This document shows, in pieces, positions 53,369 through 63,521 of a stretch of 64,000 nt of DNA. Numbering within the stretch: position 1 is the stretch's first letter; each line of letters starts with the position of its first letter. Source of the stretch: Acrasis kona. Its lineage: Eukaryota > Heterolobosea > Eutetramitea > Acrasida > Acrasidae. The stretch spans positions 1 to 64,000 of the forward strand of contig JAOPGA020000927.1 in assembly GCA_026419775.2 (NCBI GenBank). Reading direction: 5' to 3'. The position numbers were made by a program, and so were the translations under genes. The notes under the pieces are model-generated. The model had not been told where the DNA came from, did no database searches, and worked only from the letters and a program-made list of their open reading frames with translations.

Positions 53369-53533
53369 CTACAAATCTTTCTGATTCTTCTGAGATTGGT
53401 TGACGGAAGTTCCTTCATTTAATTCAGTTCTTGTTTGTGTTGCACTGATACCTTGGGTTCCACGGGTTGGGTGTCCCTTAATCTCATCGTATGATTCTCC
53501 TTCTTGTTTCTTTAGTTGAAAGTTGTCGCTCAT
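53369..53533 (-). CDS. small hydrophilic protein, unknown
   Basis: The start is placed at the ATG at 53533 (MSDNFQLKKQEGES), giving 54 residues, because the TATA box at 53586-53591 is 53 nt away. The earlier in-frame ATG at 53575 would lie only about 11 nt from that box. The protein is disordered and rich in Gln, Thr, Ser and Gly (GHPTRGTQGISATQTR). It is convergent with the phosphatase gene, 49 bp apart. It may be a hydrophilin or stress-type protein. Confidence 0.55.
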   Translation of the reverse strand: MSDNFQLKKQEGESYDEIKGHPTRGTQGISATQTRTELNEGTSVNQSQKNQKDL

Positions 53534-53585
53534 TGTTCTTGTTGTGTTAATATAATTTTTAATGATAGGGATCATAACTGAGCCT

Positions 53586-53591
53586 CTTTAT
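53586..53591 (-). promoter_or_regulatory. TATA box of the small hydrophilic protein
   Basis: The minus strand reads TATAAA (within GGTATAAAGAGG), 53 nt upstream of the chosen start, which decides between two in-frame ATGs. Confidence 0.55.
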
Positions 53592-53716
53592 ACCAACGAT
53601 CCGTTATATTTAGATGTGGTTAAGAGGTATATTTTGATTTAACCGAGAGACCGTCATATTTTTATCGTATATGATAAACGAATCAATTACAAACATAAAA
53701 ATTGTAAAAGAAGACT

Positions 53717-53902
53717 TTACTGCACTGTACACTTTTTCTTTTTGTTTTTCTTTTCATATTCTTCAGTTGAACTCCGATTAAAAATGCGGTCAATACCTGA
53801 ACCTGATTTTACAGTCACAGGACAGTTACAATATACATTGAAGTTGACACTAGGTAAGGAAGGAACCCTCTTTAAAACTTTATAGGAGACGTAATCAACC
53901 AA
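53717..53902 (-). CDS. fragment ending in polybasic-CaaX tail
   Basis: A 61-codon frame without an ATG ends KKNKKKKCTVQ. That is a lysine-rich stretch followed by a Cys-Thr-Val-Gln prenylation box, as in Ras-family C-termini. The preceding residues (VNFNVYCNCPVTVKSGSGI) do not match a GTPase core. It could be the last exon of a spliced gene or a remnant. Confidence 0.3.
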   Translation of the reverse strand: MVDYVSYKVLKRVPSLPSVNFNVYCNCPVTVKSGSGIDRIFNRSSTEEYEKKNKKKKCTVQ

Positions 53903-54060
53903 ATTTCATTTAGAACAAAAAAGTGTTATTTCGTTTAGATTTTTGCAGGTCGTGTCATAGATGACAAGTGTGAGTGTTCGTTGGATGAGTGATTGACACC
54001 GGAGTTTCGGTGTTAAATCGAAGAATTACCGGACTGTAAATTTGAAACATAACCGCACAG

Positions 54061-54648
54061 ATGAAGGCAACTGCTATTCTGTTGTTGTTTGCCTTTGTGC
54101 TCGTGGGCGTTTACGCATCATCCTCATTCTCTGATAAAAGAAGACTAACCAGAGGAAGGGCACAAAGAAACCTAAGACCTCAACCCACTACCGAGGCTCC
54201 TGTTGAAGTCGAATCTGATAACTTTAAATCAAAAATGGTCCTACTATTGGCCGAGATTAAAGGCATCAAAGACAGTATGCAGAGAATCCAAGTCAAAGAA
54301 GGAGACGATGATGAGAAGGTCGCATTGAAGGAGATTGTACTCCATTACCTTGGCTCTAAACTAAAACAATACACCGCTAAACTAATGGCCAACCGTGATA
54401 GAATCAACAGAGAGGTTCTCCGTGAAAAGTGTACAAAGACTTTCGGCAACAAATTCCAAGAAGAATCAGATAATGCCTTCACTGATAAATTCAAGAGCCT
54501 TGCCAAAAAGGCAATTGAGAAGGCAAAGAAGATTTGGCAAAACCTTGATAAGTGCGAGTTCTGCAGAAAAGGATGTACATTATTCGAAGATCACCAACAG
54601 ACCGAGTGCTCAATGGGATGCGATTTAGTTTGCGCTGGTCAAGCTTAA
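54061..54648 (+). CDS. secreted protein with dibasic motif and Cys-rich C-terminus
   Basis: The gene encodes 195 residues with a signal peptide (MKATAILLLFAFVLVGVYA). Right after it come SFSDKRRLTRGRAQRN and a Pro/Glu linker, echoing the SDKKR motifs of the left-edge protein. A helical basic middle follows. The C-terminus holds a compact Cys cluster (CEFCRKGC, CSMGCDLVC) that probably forms disulfides. No known family was recognised. An antimicrobial, hormone-like or wall protein are all possible. Confidence 0.72.
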   Translation: MKATAILLLFAFVLVGVYASSSFSDKRRLTRGRAQRNLRPQPTTEAPVEVESDNFKSKMVLLLAEIKGIKDSMQRIQVKEGDDDEKVALKEIVLHYLGSKLKQYTAKLMANRDRINREVLREKCTKTFGNKFQEESDNAFTDKFKSLAKKAIEKAKKIWQNLDKCEFCRKGCTLFEDHQQTECSMGCDLVCAGQA

Positions 54649-54794
54649 GTTAATAAACAATCACTTCAAACACTTCCTTTTCGCAAGTAACCAATCTTCC
54701 TTGTTTTCAACTGTTACTTGTAACATCATCACATGACAGACATAAATTATATCGTCCAAATTTGTTATCTAAAAATAACTAAAATCTTTACACA

Positions 54795-56404
54795 ATGCAC
54801 ATCAGCATAGCAATCTTTGAGTGCAGGGTAACACTTTTATGCATTAAAAGTTAACTTTTTTTAGAACCTACCGCTACATAACGAAAAAAAGCCGACAGCA
54901 TTTGTTGTTTGCAGAGAAAAAGTACTTGAAGCATTCTTTCAATCATCTCACTTTCCATAGAATCTAGGGGAACACTTCTCTACAAAAACCGTCAAACATG
55001 ATGTGAACCCAGTATTTGGAACAGTATTCACCCCGAGATGGAGGATCAGCGCAACACAAGCCGTTATCGCATTTGAAGTTTACCACAAAAACAAACTATT
55101 CAAAAACGATTTAATCGCGTCAACAGAATTTTCTCTAACTTCTGAAAGATTCGAGATCGACCATCCAAAAACAATTACTTTACCACTTACGGTACATTCT
55201 AAGCATGCATCCGATAATGGCAAGTCAGAGCTAATCATTCAAATCACACCCGGTGATTTTGGATTACAACCACCGCCATACGTTTGGACCTGGGGTAAAG
55301 GTAAATGCATCGGGCACGGGGACTTTACAGATAGAAGCACTCCGGAGATCATATTCGGACTTCAGAAGATCAAAGACGTTTTGGGATCCGCTCGTTCAAG
55401 TTACTTTATTGGCGAAGTCATGGTTTACACATGTGGTTCCACATCAACAAACACAATAACCTCAGACACTTTGAACAAGATCGTTACCGAAGACACAACA
55501 ATTGACCAAACCCAACGCAACAAATACGTTCCTCATACTTTAGTGACAGGATCTGCGAATCAGATCGCAGCGGGTGCTAATCATGCATTAATTTTGATGG
55601 AAAGCAGACATGTTTTGAGCATTGGAGGTAACGACCAGGGACAATTGGGACAAGGAGATACTTTCGAAAGAGTCACTCCCCAGGTCATTGACTTCTTCTC
55701 TAACCTTCATGTGGTCAAGGTCTTTGCAGGTCCTAATGCATCATTTGTGTGTTTGGCAGATGGAAGTGTTTATTACTTTGGATTGGGTGTGGTGTCGCCG
55801 ACCAAAATTGATGAGATATCAAACGTTACCAACATGTGTGTTACTGAAACATTAGCAATAGCTCTTACTTGTAATAAATTTTTATTTGTTTTGTTTTTTG
55901 ATAAAATGTAGGCACTGGCGAAGTTAATGTTGGTACGCTTGTCCAAGGTCAGTTTAGTTGGGAGCCTCTGTTAGAGCTAACCGACAAGGACGTTGTTGAT
56001 GTAGAATGTGGAGAGTACGCCTATTACGCCTTGACCAGTATGCTTTTTTGTTTTTCTTGTGTTTAAATTATTGTATAGAGTCCGGAATGGTATATTGCTG
56101 GGGAAAGAATGTTGACGGATGCTTAGGGTTAGGTGAAGATGTGACGGAAGTTCAAGTTCCTACTTTGATCCCTTCATTACGCTCCGTAACTCAATTGTCA
56201 AGCGGTAAAAGTCATGTGTTGGCGCTTTGCGATAATGGACAGCTTTTCTCGTTTGGTAACAATGCATCCGGTCAGTTGGGAACAGGAGATTTATTCAACA
56301 GTGCCTTGCCGTGCTTAATTCCAGCCATGGAGAAGAATAATGTGACCAAAATTTCTTGCGGATACCACCACAGTATTGCCATCTCTCAAAGTGGAATTCA
56401 ATAA
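54795..56404 (+). CDS. C2 domain plus RCC1-repeat protein (five exons)
   Basis: The exons are 54795..54827, 54865..54921, 54961..55870, 55912..56037 and 56079..56404. The introns are 37, 39, 41 and 41 nt, and the product is 483 residues. The first two tiny exons (33 and 57 nt) and the start of the third build a C2 domain: 'MHISIAIFECRNLPLH', 'TKTVKHDVNPVFGTVF' and 'IAFEVYHKNKLFKNDL'. RCC1-type repeats follow: 'YVWTWGKGKCIGHGD', 'HVLSIGGNDQGQLGQGD', 'MVYCWGKNVDGCLGLGE' and 'QLFSFGNNASGQLGTGD'. Such proteins couple membrane or calcium binding to a propeller that often regulates small GTPases. Confidence 0.8.
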
Positions 56405-56504
56405 TAAATTGTAACCGATTATTCAAATTGACCAATGTTTTCTCTTCTTGTGAAAAAAAATTGAATTGTGGAAAAAAGAAAAAGTCTACGCCAGAACAGA
56501 TATA

Positions 56505-57285
56505 ATGCCCGCAAAAGCAGTGACCAAGAATCCAACCAACCCTAAATCAGCAGAGCCATTAGTTGGTGTCCCACGTTATGGACAGAGAAACAACAAGGGT
56601 CTATACGCAGTTGTCAAAAACCCAGAGAAGAGAGCAAAGAAGGTCGTAAAGCCAGCCAAACAACAAGTAGTTAAGACCTTCGGAAAGAAGAACCCCAAAC
56701 AAGTTGTTGTTGAAGAGAAATTCGCCAAATACTACCCAGTTGTTAGAAGCTTCGCCACAAAGACCAAGGCAAGCAACCAAACAAAATTGAGAAAATCAAT
56801 CACCAACGGAACCGTAGTTATTTTGTTGGCTGGTCGCTTCGCTGGTAAACGCGTTGTTGTCTTGAAGCAACTTCCATCTGGTTTGTTGTTGGTTACCGGT
56901 AAGTATATTTGTTAAATGTTATGTATGTGACATTATGATAGGACCATACAAGGTTAATGGTGTTCCTCTACGTCGTGTCGACCAACGTTACGTCATCGCC
57001 ACCTCCACCAAGGTCGATGTATCCAGCGTTCAAATTCCAGAACAAGTCACCGACAAGCTATGGGCAAAGGACAAGAAGTCTGTCAAGGACGTCAAGAAGG
57101 ACGACGAGAAGAAGTTCTTTGAAAAGAAACAACAGAACCCATTACCAGCTGAGTTCGTTCAATATCAACAAACCGTCGACGAGGCACTCATTAAGGTTAT
57201 CGGAGGTACAGAATATTTGAAGGAGTTCCTTGGTACTCGTTTCTCATTGTCAAACGGCCAATACCCACACGAGATGAAGTTCTAA
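56505..57285 (+). CDS. RPL6: 60S ribosomal protein eL6 (two exons)
   Basis: The exons 56505..56898 and 56942..57285 join over a 43-nt intron (GTAAGT...GATAG), phase 1, to give 245 residues. The ATG at 56505 starts [14 protein letters not shown]. The family core is clear: '[61 protein letters not shown]' spans the splice, and the tail '[23 protein letters not shown]' is typical. Unlike its neighbours, it is rich in codons used by highly expressed genes, such as GTT, AAG and ACC. Confidence 0.93.
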
Positions 57286-57385
57286 AAATATAAAATTTGT
57301 TTTTAACCCTTTTGTGGATGTTCTTGTGCACGGATCGTTCTTTTCTTAAGCGATTCTAGGATCCTTTCTTTGTGATTTGTATAAT

Positions 57386-57976
57386 ATGAATAACACACAC
57401 GATAGCACCGATCCAACATGGCGCATGCGTAGGGCAGCACTTGTAATGAACAGAATGTGCCAGTCGTCCATCATTGACGAGTCCGTTCAAAGCAATGTGA
57501 TACACGCATTGATGAAGAATTATGGCTCCAAGCAAATGAACATGGATATAGAGGATGTTGTTGTTGTTTTGAGCAGAATGTTGGATGAAGTTGACGAAAT
57601 TGAAGAACAAATTTATGAACAATTCGAAAGAAACAAGAAACTAAATGAAGAATACGATACGTTAACAGAGGAGCTGAATGCAAACCAGAGGGAATACACT
57701 CCATCAATGTATAGCCGTGTGGACAAGAATCAGCTTAGCAATAGAAGAATGATTCCATCTAGGTTGCCGGATCCATGTGATGACATTTCGTGTTCCAAGA
57801 TTCTATTAATGAATAGGTCCCGCATAAGTTGCTTGAACGAAGAGCCCATAAGAACTTTGAAGGGAGCTAGTCCAATGTCTGTACAGTACGGATCACTATC
57901 TGAGGTCCCACAAAGAACTAGGAGCCAATCTCAACCTCTCAAGCACATTGCAAAGCCTGAGCCATACCAATGTTAA
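57386..57976 (+). CDS. coiled-coil protein, unknown
   Basis: The gene encodes 196 residues from the ATG at 57386. The centre (about 60-105) is a strong coiled coil (VLSRMLDEVDEIEEQIYEQF, NKKLNEEYDTLTEEL). The ends are disordered with Arg/Ser clusters. No known family was recognised. An AATAAA follows 6 nt after the stop. Confidence 0.6.
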   Translation: MNNTHDSTDPTWRMRRAALVMNRMCQSSIIDESVQSNVIHALMKNYGSKQMNMDIEDVVVVLSRMLDEVDEIEEQIYEQFERNKKLNEEYDTLTEELNANQREYTPSMYSRVDKNQLSNRRMIPSRLPDPCDDISCSKILLMNRSRISCLNEEPIRTLKGASPMSVQYGSLSEVPQRTRSQSQPLKHIAKPEPYQC

Positions 57977-58132
57977 AAATAAAACCGATTTAGTGAAAAA
58001 TTGAAACGTTCAGGCATAAAATCAATATAGGTCATGTCTCGACTGATTTGATAATTATTCAAACTGGATCGACTTTAATTGTCTTTATATGATGGTGAAT
58101 CTTATTAAATACGGATTGACGTCGGAATCTGG

Positions 58133-58441
58133 ATGAAATTAACCACTATGATAACACAAGAACAACAGGACAAAGGTAGTAGTACTATGATCGAGCTGAG
58201 AATCACCAAACAGAGAAGCATGAGTAATGTGTCTCGTTGTAGAAAAAGGTCACTGTTTGTGATGACGCTTATGAAGAAGACGGACCAGGACGCTTTAACC
58301 CTACATAACGAGGTAGACAGAGAGTTTATCTACCACCATAACAAATCACCAAACACATCACCTGAAGAGTGTAAAAGGGTTAGGGATTTCACTGAGGACG
58401 TGCAATTGTACAAACTAAACTTCTTTCAAGCAAAAAACTAA
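58133..58441 (+). CDS. small basic protein, unknown
   Basis: The ATG at 58133 gives 102 residues. The protein is basic at first (RCRKRSLFVMTLMKK), then acidic. No domain is recognised. AATAAA lies about 20 nt after the stop. Isolated spacing and a polyadenylation signal give modest support. Confidence 0.45.
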   Translation: MKLTTMITQEQQDKGSSTMIELRITKQRSMSNVSRCRKRSLFVMTLMKKTDQDALTLHNEVDREFIYHHNKSPNTSPEECKRVRDFTEDVQLYKLNFFQAKN

Positions 58442-59027
58442 ACGTATTTCGTGTTCAATAATAAAACTACATTAAGTTAGGATTTAATGTAACATTTATT
58501 CAGCTTAGCAGTTGTTGTGACCTTTGTCTACATTATTATCTCTAATTTAATACTAGATATCATCGCTTTGAAGTATCATAATTGTTTAGTAACTCAGAAG
58601 TACCTATCTAAAAAGATGGTTGTTCGATAGGAGAGCACTCTCCGAAGGAGAACAATGCAGAGGTCAACCATAAAAATGGATACAATTTTTACAATCCTGT
58701 ACTGCATTTTTACACAAGACAACAATGTTGAGCTTGTCATTATTCTTGACCGGTCAAAACCGTAACAAAATCGACTGAAGAGCTGGTCAGCCCGATCCCA
58801 CCTATAAAAAGAAGAGAGTTCTTACACAACACATCTAAAACACAAGCAGCGTCACAACACGTATCACTTATAAGGCCGAAGGAAGGAAAATAACCACGAC
58901 AAACCACATACAAAAAAATTAAGGAATTTAATGTAGCCAGACATCACGTCAGCATTTCCTTTGAATTGATGAAGACTGGTGAAGAATGTGACGAAGTCTT
59001 GTTCATTCATTTCTTCTACTCAGGATT
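58442..59027. other. intergenic region with a TATA box
   Basis: TATAAAAA at 58803 lies in a promoter-like setting, but only a 39-codon frame starting at 58969 follows. It may drive a non-coding RNA or a small spliced gene. Confidence 0.35.
58803..58810 (+). promoter_or_regulatory. orphan TATA box
   Basis: CCTATAAAAAG matches the boxes seen upstream of other genes here, but no good gene starts within 100 nt. Confidence 0.35.
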
Positions 59028-59306
59028 TCAGATAAAAGTGTACAGACAAGTGAAAGACCAGGCTAGAACAAACAAGCATTTTTTATAGATCTTTGAACAT
59101 TTTAGGTTCATTATAGATTTTTCTAACCTTGGTGATGTCGTTGTTTTGATTGATGGATTTTTAAGGGAAATGTTTCCCTCAAGATCTTCTTTTATGCAGG
59201 GGGGAGTAATCTCTCCCCTAACTTCTTTTGTCCATTTGGTGAAGTAACGGCCCTCTTGGTAGTCGCCTTGATTAGTTTGACTCGGTGTTGCTTGTAGAAG
59301 TGGCAT
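59028..59306 (-). CDS. small protein with hydrophobic C-terminus, unknown
   Basis: The ATG at 59306 gives 92 residues. A hydrophilic body is followed by a C-terminal hydrophobic stretch (CLFVLAWSFTCLYTFI) that could be a tail anchor. A minus-strand TATAAATA near 59450 lies about 144 nt upstream. The gene is uncertain. Confidence 0.4.
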   Translation of the reverse strand: MPLLQATPSQTNQGDYQEGRYFTKWTKEVRGEITPPCIKEDLEGNISLKNPSIKTTTSPRLEKSIMNLKCSKIYKKCLFVLAWSFTCLYTFI

Positions 59307-60193
59307 GTTATATGATAGATACACACGAGAGTGGTTCCAATGCTGTGAAGTTTATCGATTTCTCTTTTGAAACCTCTGTTGGTTTCTTGTAGTATTAAGG
59401 TTATGTTGTGTTTTTTTTGTTTGTGTATTATTATTCACCTCAACACCATTATTTATAATTGATAAGACAGACTTATTAATAATAAGTGACCCCTAAATCT
59501 TTAATAATTAGAATCACAAATCACATCATCGTGTTGATGTGGTTTATCAACTGTCGTTCTAATTAGGAGATAAAGGAGGAGGGGACAGTTGATGAACTAA
59601 ATAAAGCTCTACGTTGGTGACTGTTGACTACTAATTGCCTTTTGTGTTGAGACGATCTGCTGGTGATCCTCGCAAAGAGCTTATTTCTGTCCTTTAGGAC
59701 TCCTTCGAGCAAAGGTGTCCGTTCTAAAATTTAATGTGATATTGATTTGTTGGAATTAACGGGTAGCCGCGCTATCATCTTGGAAACAGGGCCTTATTAG
59801 AGAAGCTGTATCCATAACCTTTTTTCAAATGGCTATACATTTTAATCCATGCATAATGTTCGGAGGTTTGGCTAGCTAATGACGTGTTTAGCGGTAAGGT
59901 AATAAAAGACACTAATTTTCAGGATGAAATCTCGACTGCGTCTAAATTCTGTGCAAAGTATTCGAGTAGGGAGTTCTACGCCCTACGATTCGGTGTTATG
60001 TGTTATGATCCGTAAGGATTATAGACTTCGATTGTTCTGTATCCTGACATGGAGCCCCAGCAGTCCTAAAACTGTTATGTTCAAACATAGGTCCTTTTTT
60101 GAACATATGGGACATTTATAAACCCGTCACTGTCAGACTGGCAAAAAACCTCAATAAAAGAAAAATATAATTAAAAATAGTGACGACAAAAAT
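59307..60193. other. intergenic region
   Basis: The region of about 890 nt includes a poly-T run, a TATA box near 59450 and a 65-codon ORF at 59924 whose product lacks features. I find no tRNA-like arms. Confidence 0.4.
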
Positions 60194-61288
60194 ATGACAG
60201 CAGAAGAGGACTACACACTCATTTTGGCTGAAGAGGGGACCTATAAGTTGGTTAGAGTGATTGTGAACACCGACACAGACAACGGCATAGAGAGTAGCGA
60301 GAGCTCAGATAGCCTCGTTTTCATGGACAAGATTGATGACCAGTTTTTTGACAAGAAGAGTTTTGCACAAGATAAGGATTTTAACGAAAACGTTACCATG
60401 CAAGTAAGGGACATCGCAGTCAGTTGTGGGGTTTTAGACCTTAACAACAGGAAACAAATGTTTGCCTTTCACAACTTTTGTCCGGCAGGACTTCACTTTT
60501 ATCGCTGCCCATCCGTAGACAAGACTGTATCGGCCCTAAGCTTTCTCAACCTGCTTTGGTTCGTTGATGACCTACTAGACGACAAGCACCTCACACAAGA
60601 AGAATCGAAAGACCTAATCGAGCAAGTCTGCTTCTTTTTTGGAGTAAGCGAACAGACGTCGGAGAGTACAGATAGCAAGTTCATTAGCATATCGAGATAT
60701 GCAAGCGCAGTAAGGGAACGCCTACTTGGTCACGTCAGCCAAGACTGGATGAACAATTTTGCTCAAAGTTACGGAAAGTACGCCAGAGCAAGCCTGAAGG
60801 AGACATCAAATAAGAAGAACTGCTTCAGCGTCGAAGAGTACATGAGGCTTAGAATGTATACTAGTGCCGTCTTTCCATGTCAAGATCTATTATCCATGCT
60901 CTACGATTTTGAGTATGTACCATGTCCTGATGTGGAGAGAGCGAGGTTCCTCTGCAATCGAATCATTTCCTTCACCAACGACATTTTTTCATTTGAAAAG
61001 GAATATAATTCCAATAGTGCCAACTTGTTGAAATTAATCATGATTGAACGGGAACAACTCTTGAGTGGTGCTGTTGGTACTTGCGTCAGTTTGCTCAACC
61101 AGGATATTTGCGAACTTTTACAAATAGAAAAGAATTTGGAACAAGAAGAAGGATGGAAGGCTAAATTTATAACCGGACTAAAGACAATGATACAAGGAAA
61201 CGCAATATGGTCGAGCGGAACCAAAAGGTATTGCACACCCACGTCACCATTTGCTGATTTGAGAGAATCATGGGCGAGGCAGACATAA
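60194..61288 (+). CDS. class I terpene synthase
   Basis: The gene encodes 364 residues, the usual size for dictyostelid and fungal single-domain terpene synthases. The metal-binding motif DDLLDD lies at 125-130 (in WFVDDLLDD) and the NSE motif NDIFSFEKE at 262-270. Both are intact. 'SSGTKRY' near the C-terminus supplies the family's RY pair. These enzymes ionise geranyl, farnesyl or geranylgeranyl diphosphate and cyclise it, with the product not predictable from sequence. It is one exon and sits beside an NmrA-like reductase. AATAAA follows near 61336. Confidence 0.87.
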   Translation: MTAEEDYTLILAEEGTYKLVRVIVNTDTDNGIESSESSDSLVFMDKIDDQFFDKKSFAQDKDFNENVTMQVRDIAVSCGVLDLNNRKQMFAFHNFCPAGLHFYRCPSVDKTVSALSFLNLLWFVDDLLDDKHLTQEESKDLIEQVCFFFGVSEQTSESTDSKFISISRYASAVRERLLGHVSQDWMNNFAQSYGKYARASLKETSNKKNCFSVEEYMRLRMYTSAVFPCQDLLSMLYDFEYVPCPDVERARFLCNRIISFTNDIFSFEKEYNSNSANLLKLIMIEREQLLSGAVGTCVSLLNQDICELLQIEKNLEQEEGWKAKFITGLKTMIQGNAIWSSGTKRYCTPTSPFADLRESWARQT

Positions 61289-61705
61289 GAAGATCATAAA
61301 CCGGAGAGTAGTAAGTTGCTTACTAGGATTGTACAAATAAAAACTTTTCCTCTTCAAAAGATCAATTCACATTATTCTCATTAGTTTACCCATCCGTCTT
61401 GATTTACAAGCCGTCCTGGCCCGTCCACTTAATGTTTTCTTATAAAGCTGTGGGATACCATACATGCTCCACAATGTTACGTCACTACTTTGTCTTCCAT
61501 ATTAACTTAATAAAAGTTGGTGTTGAACCTTTACCACTCTCAATCTTTCTCTCAATGTCAGCTAATGTGTCTCTTTTGTGGTCTTTCTTTGGGAGTATAG
61601 GCTGGTGATGTAGTCCATTAAATTTTGACAAAAGTTGATGGTATTGTAACGATACAATGTATCACGATATAATTATCGCTGGATCCGAGACTAAAAATAA
61701 AAGCA
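61289..61705. other. intergenic region
   Basis: About 420 nt separates the terpene synthase and reductase genes. An imperfect palindrome GATACAATGTATC lies about 60 nt upstream of the reductase start. Confidence 0.4.
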
Positions 61706-62575
61706 ATGAAAGCAATCACAGTAATCGCAACAGGATCGCAAGGAAGTAGCGTTGTTAGATTCCTTGCAAAAGATGGGAACTTCGAGATCAGGGTAGTAGC
61801 AAAAGATAACAACTCCTCCCTTGCCAACTCTCTGCCTAGCATAGGAACAAATATTAAACTATTTAGATACGAGAACCTTGATGAAGCTTTAAAAGATGCA
61901 TATGGTGCTTTTTTGGTTGCTAACTATTCATTGAATCAAAAGTCCATCGAAGACTCCGGCAGAGAATTAATAGATGCTGCAGTTAGAAACAAGGTGAAAC
62001 ATGTAATCTGGTCTTCAGACTATGACTCTGGTGCATTGTCCAATGGTGAGATCCGCCTACCTAAATTCGACACCAAGCACGATGTCGAAGAGTATGCCAA
62101 ACTGATCAGAGACGGTCCAACATTTACATTTTTACATCCAGCCCTGTACCTCCAAAACTTATATACCTCCCTAAAGCCCGTTCAAAAAGATGGTAAAGTA
62201 TTACTGAGTCTGCCAGTACCCGAAACTGCAAAGCTGTCATTCACAGACATTGATGAGTTTGGAGCCGTGGCAGTGGGAATTTTCAACAACACCGATTCAT
62301 ACAAAGATGCCGACATTATGGTTGTCAATGGTGTCATAACCCCTGTAGAACTTGCATCACTTTTATCCGCCCAAAGTGGCCTTGAGATTCAATTTAAAGA
62401 GGATCAAGAAGCATTCAATAATGAGAAGAAGGAGATTGGTGACATTATTAGATTTTATGAAAAGTTCGTTAGTCGAGATCAAACCGCGTCAAGAAAATTA
62501 TATCCAGAGATGAAGGACATTAACAAATGGATACAGACTTGTGGAGTTAACTGGAAAGAATTAATACAAGGTTAA
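61706..62575 (+). CDS. NmrA-like NAD(P)-binding protein
   Basis: The gene encodes 289 residues. The Rossmann motif ATGSQGSSVVRFLAKDG is at the N-terminus. 'LIDAAVRNKVKHVIWSSDYD' and 'FTFLHPALYLQNLY' are typical of NmrA/HSCARG-type atypical short-chain dehydrogenases, which sense NADP(H) redox state or reduce small molecules. No catalytic Tyr-x3-Lys is obvious, favouring a sensor role. Adjacency to the terpene synthase on the same strand hints at a shared pathway. Confidence 0.8.
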   Translation: MKAITVIATGSQGSSVVRFLAKDGNFEIRVVAKDNNSSLANSLPSIGTNIKLFRYENLDEALKDAYGAFLVANYSLNQKSIEDSGRELIDAAVRNKVKHVIWSSDYDSGALSNGEIRLPKFDTKHDVEEYAKLIRDGPTFTFLHPALYLQNLYTSLKPVQKDGKVLLSLPVPETAKLSFTDIDEFGAVAVGIFNNTDSYKDADIMVVNGVITPVELASLLSAQSGLEIQFKEDQEAFNNEKKEIGDIIRFYEKFVSRDQTASRKLYPEMKDINKWIQTCGVNWKELIQG

Positions 62576-62661
62576 GTGAAACATGTATTCAATAAAACTT
62601 TTTAACCAAAACACTTCTTTTATCAATTCCGAGCGTCTAGACCTACTTTTTACAATACTTC

Positions 62662-63500
62662 ATGGCAAACCGCACGCTGGATGTAAGGTGGATGAATGAA
62701 TATATAGAGCCGCAACAGGTGCTTGGTATTTTAACACAGTATTATGGAAATCAAATCGATAGTACAAGACAACCTCAAAGTGCAACAAAATCTAGATTAC
62801 AGACGAGTTCAAGAAAACTAGAAAAGAGTACAGATTTGTATTGGGATCTACGATTTCATGGTGAGAGAAACACTGGAAAAACATCAATATCAAAAGCACT
62901 ATGTCGTCTTGGTAAATACCGGTCATAAATTAAGCGTAACTTCTGATTCAGAGGTATCGAGTACTGACGCAGTATCAGAAACACCTGGGCTAATAATACG
63001 TGACACCATTATTCCAATCAAGTTTGTTGGTGAGGACAAAACACACAACGTCCACTTACAAATGCACGATGTCGGGGCATACGTTCAAGCTAGGAGAACA
63101 TACCTGAAATGTTTGATTAAATTAAATTTCAATGTTACTAATACTATTAGTTAATCCGTCTATAAGGCAGCACTCTGCGCATATTGTGGTATTCTCAATG
63201 ACCGACCCAACTTCACTAACTTCAGCTAAGCAAACAGTATGTTAATTTTTATAAAATTCAAATCAATGATTATAGATTGAGTCCCTGCAAGCCGAACACA
63301 AAATTCCTTCTGAAAGGATATTATGTGTTGGGACCAAAATTGATTTTTTCCACTCACTCCAAGTCACTGAAATGGATATTGAGAGTCTTGTAGAGGAAAA
63401 CAAAATCACTCTATGCCTTGTGAACACCACCGATAAATGGGATTCAGAATATGGAGTTCTCAATATAATCAATCAACTTTGCGATATGTTAATACAATAA
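62662..63500 (+). CDS. divergent Rab/Ras-like small GTPase with N-terminal extension (four exons)
   Basis: The exons are 62662..62911, 62952..63110, 63151..63236 and 63276..63500. The introns are 40, 40 and 39 nt, and the product is 239 residues. About 60 residues of extension precede 'LRFHGERNTGKTSI', a valid P-loop. The G3 motif is 'MHDVG' (DxxG) without the catalytic Gln. 'AHIVVFSMTDPTSL' matches the Rab strand 'GIVVVYDVTDPESF', and 'ILCVGTKIDF' is G4. The C-terminus (QLCDMLIQ) lacks prenylation cysteines, so membrane attachment by lipid is not expected. Nucleotide binding is probable; the loss of Gln suggests slow hydrolysis. Confidence 0.75.
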
Positions 63501-63521
63501 ACCTAGATTTGAAACATTAAT

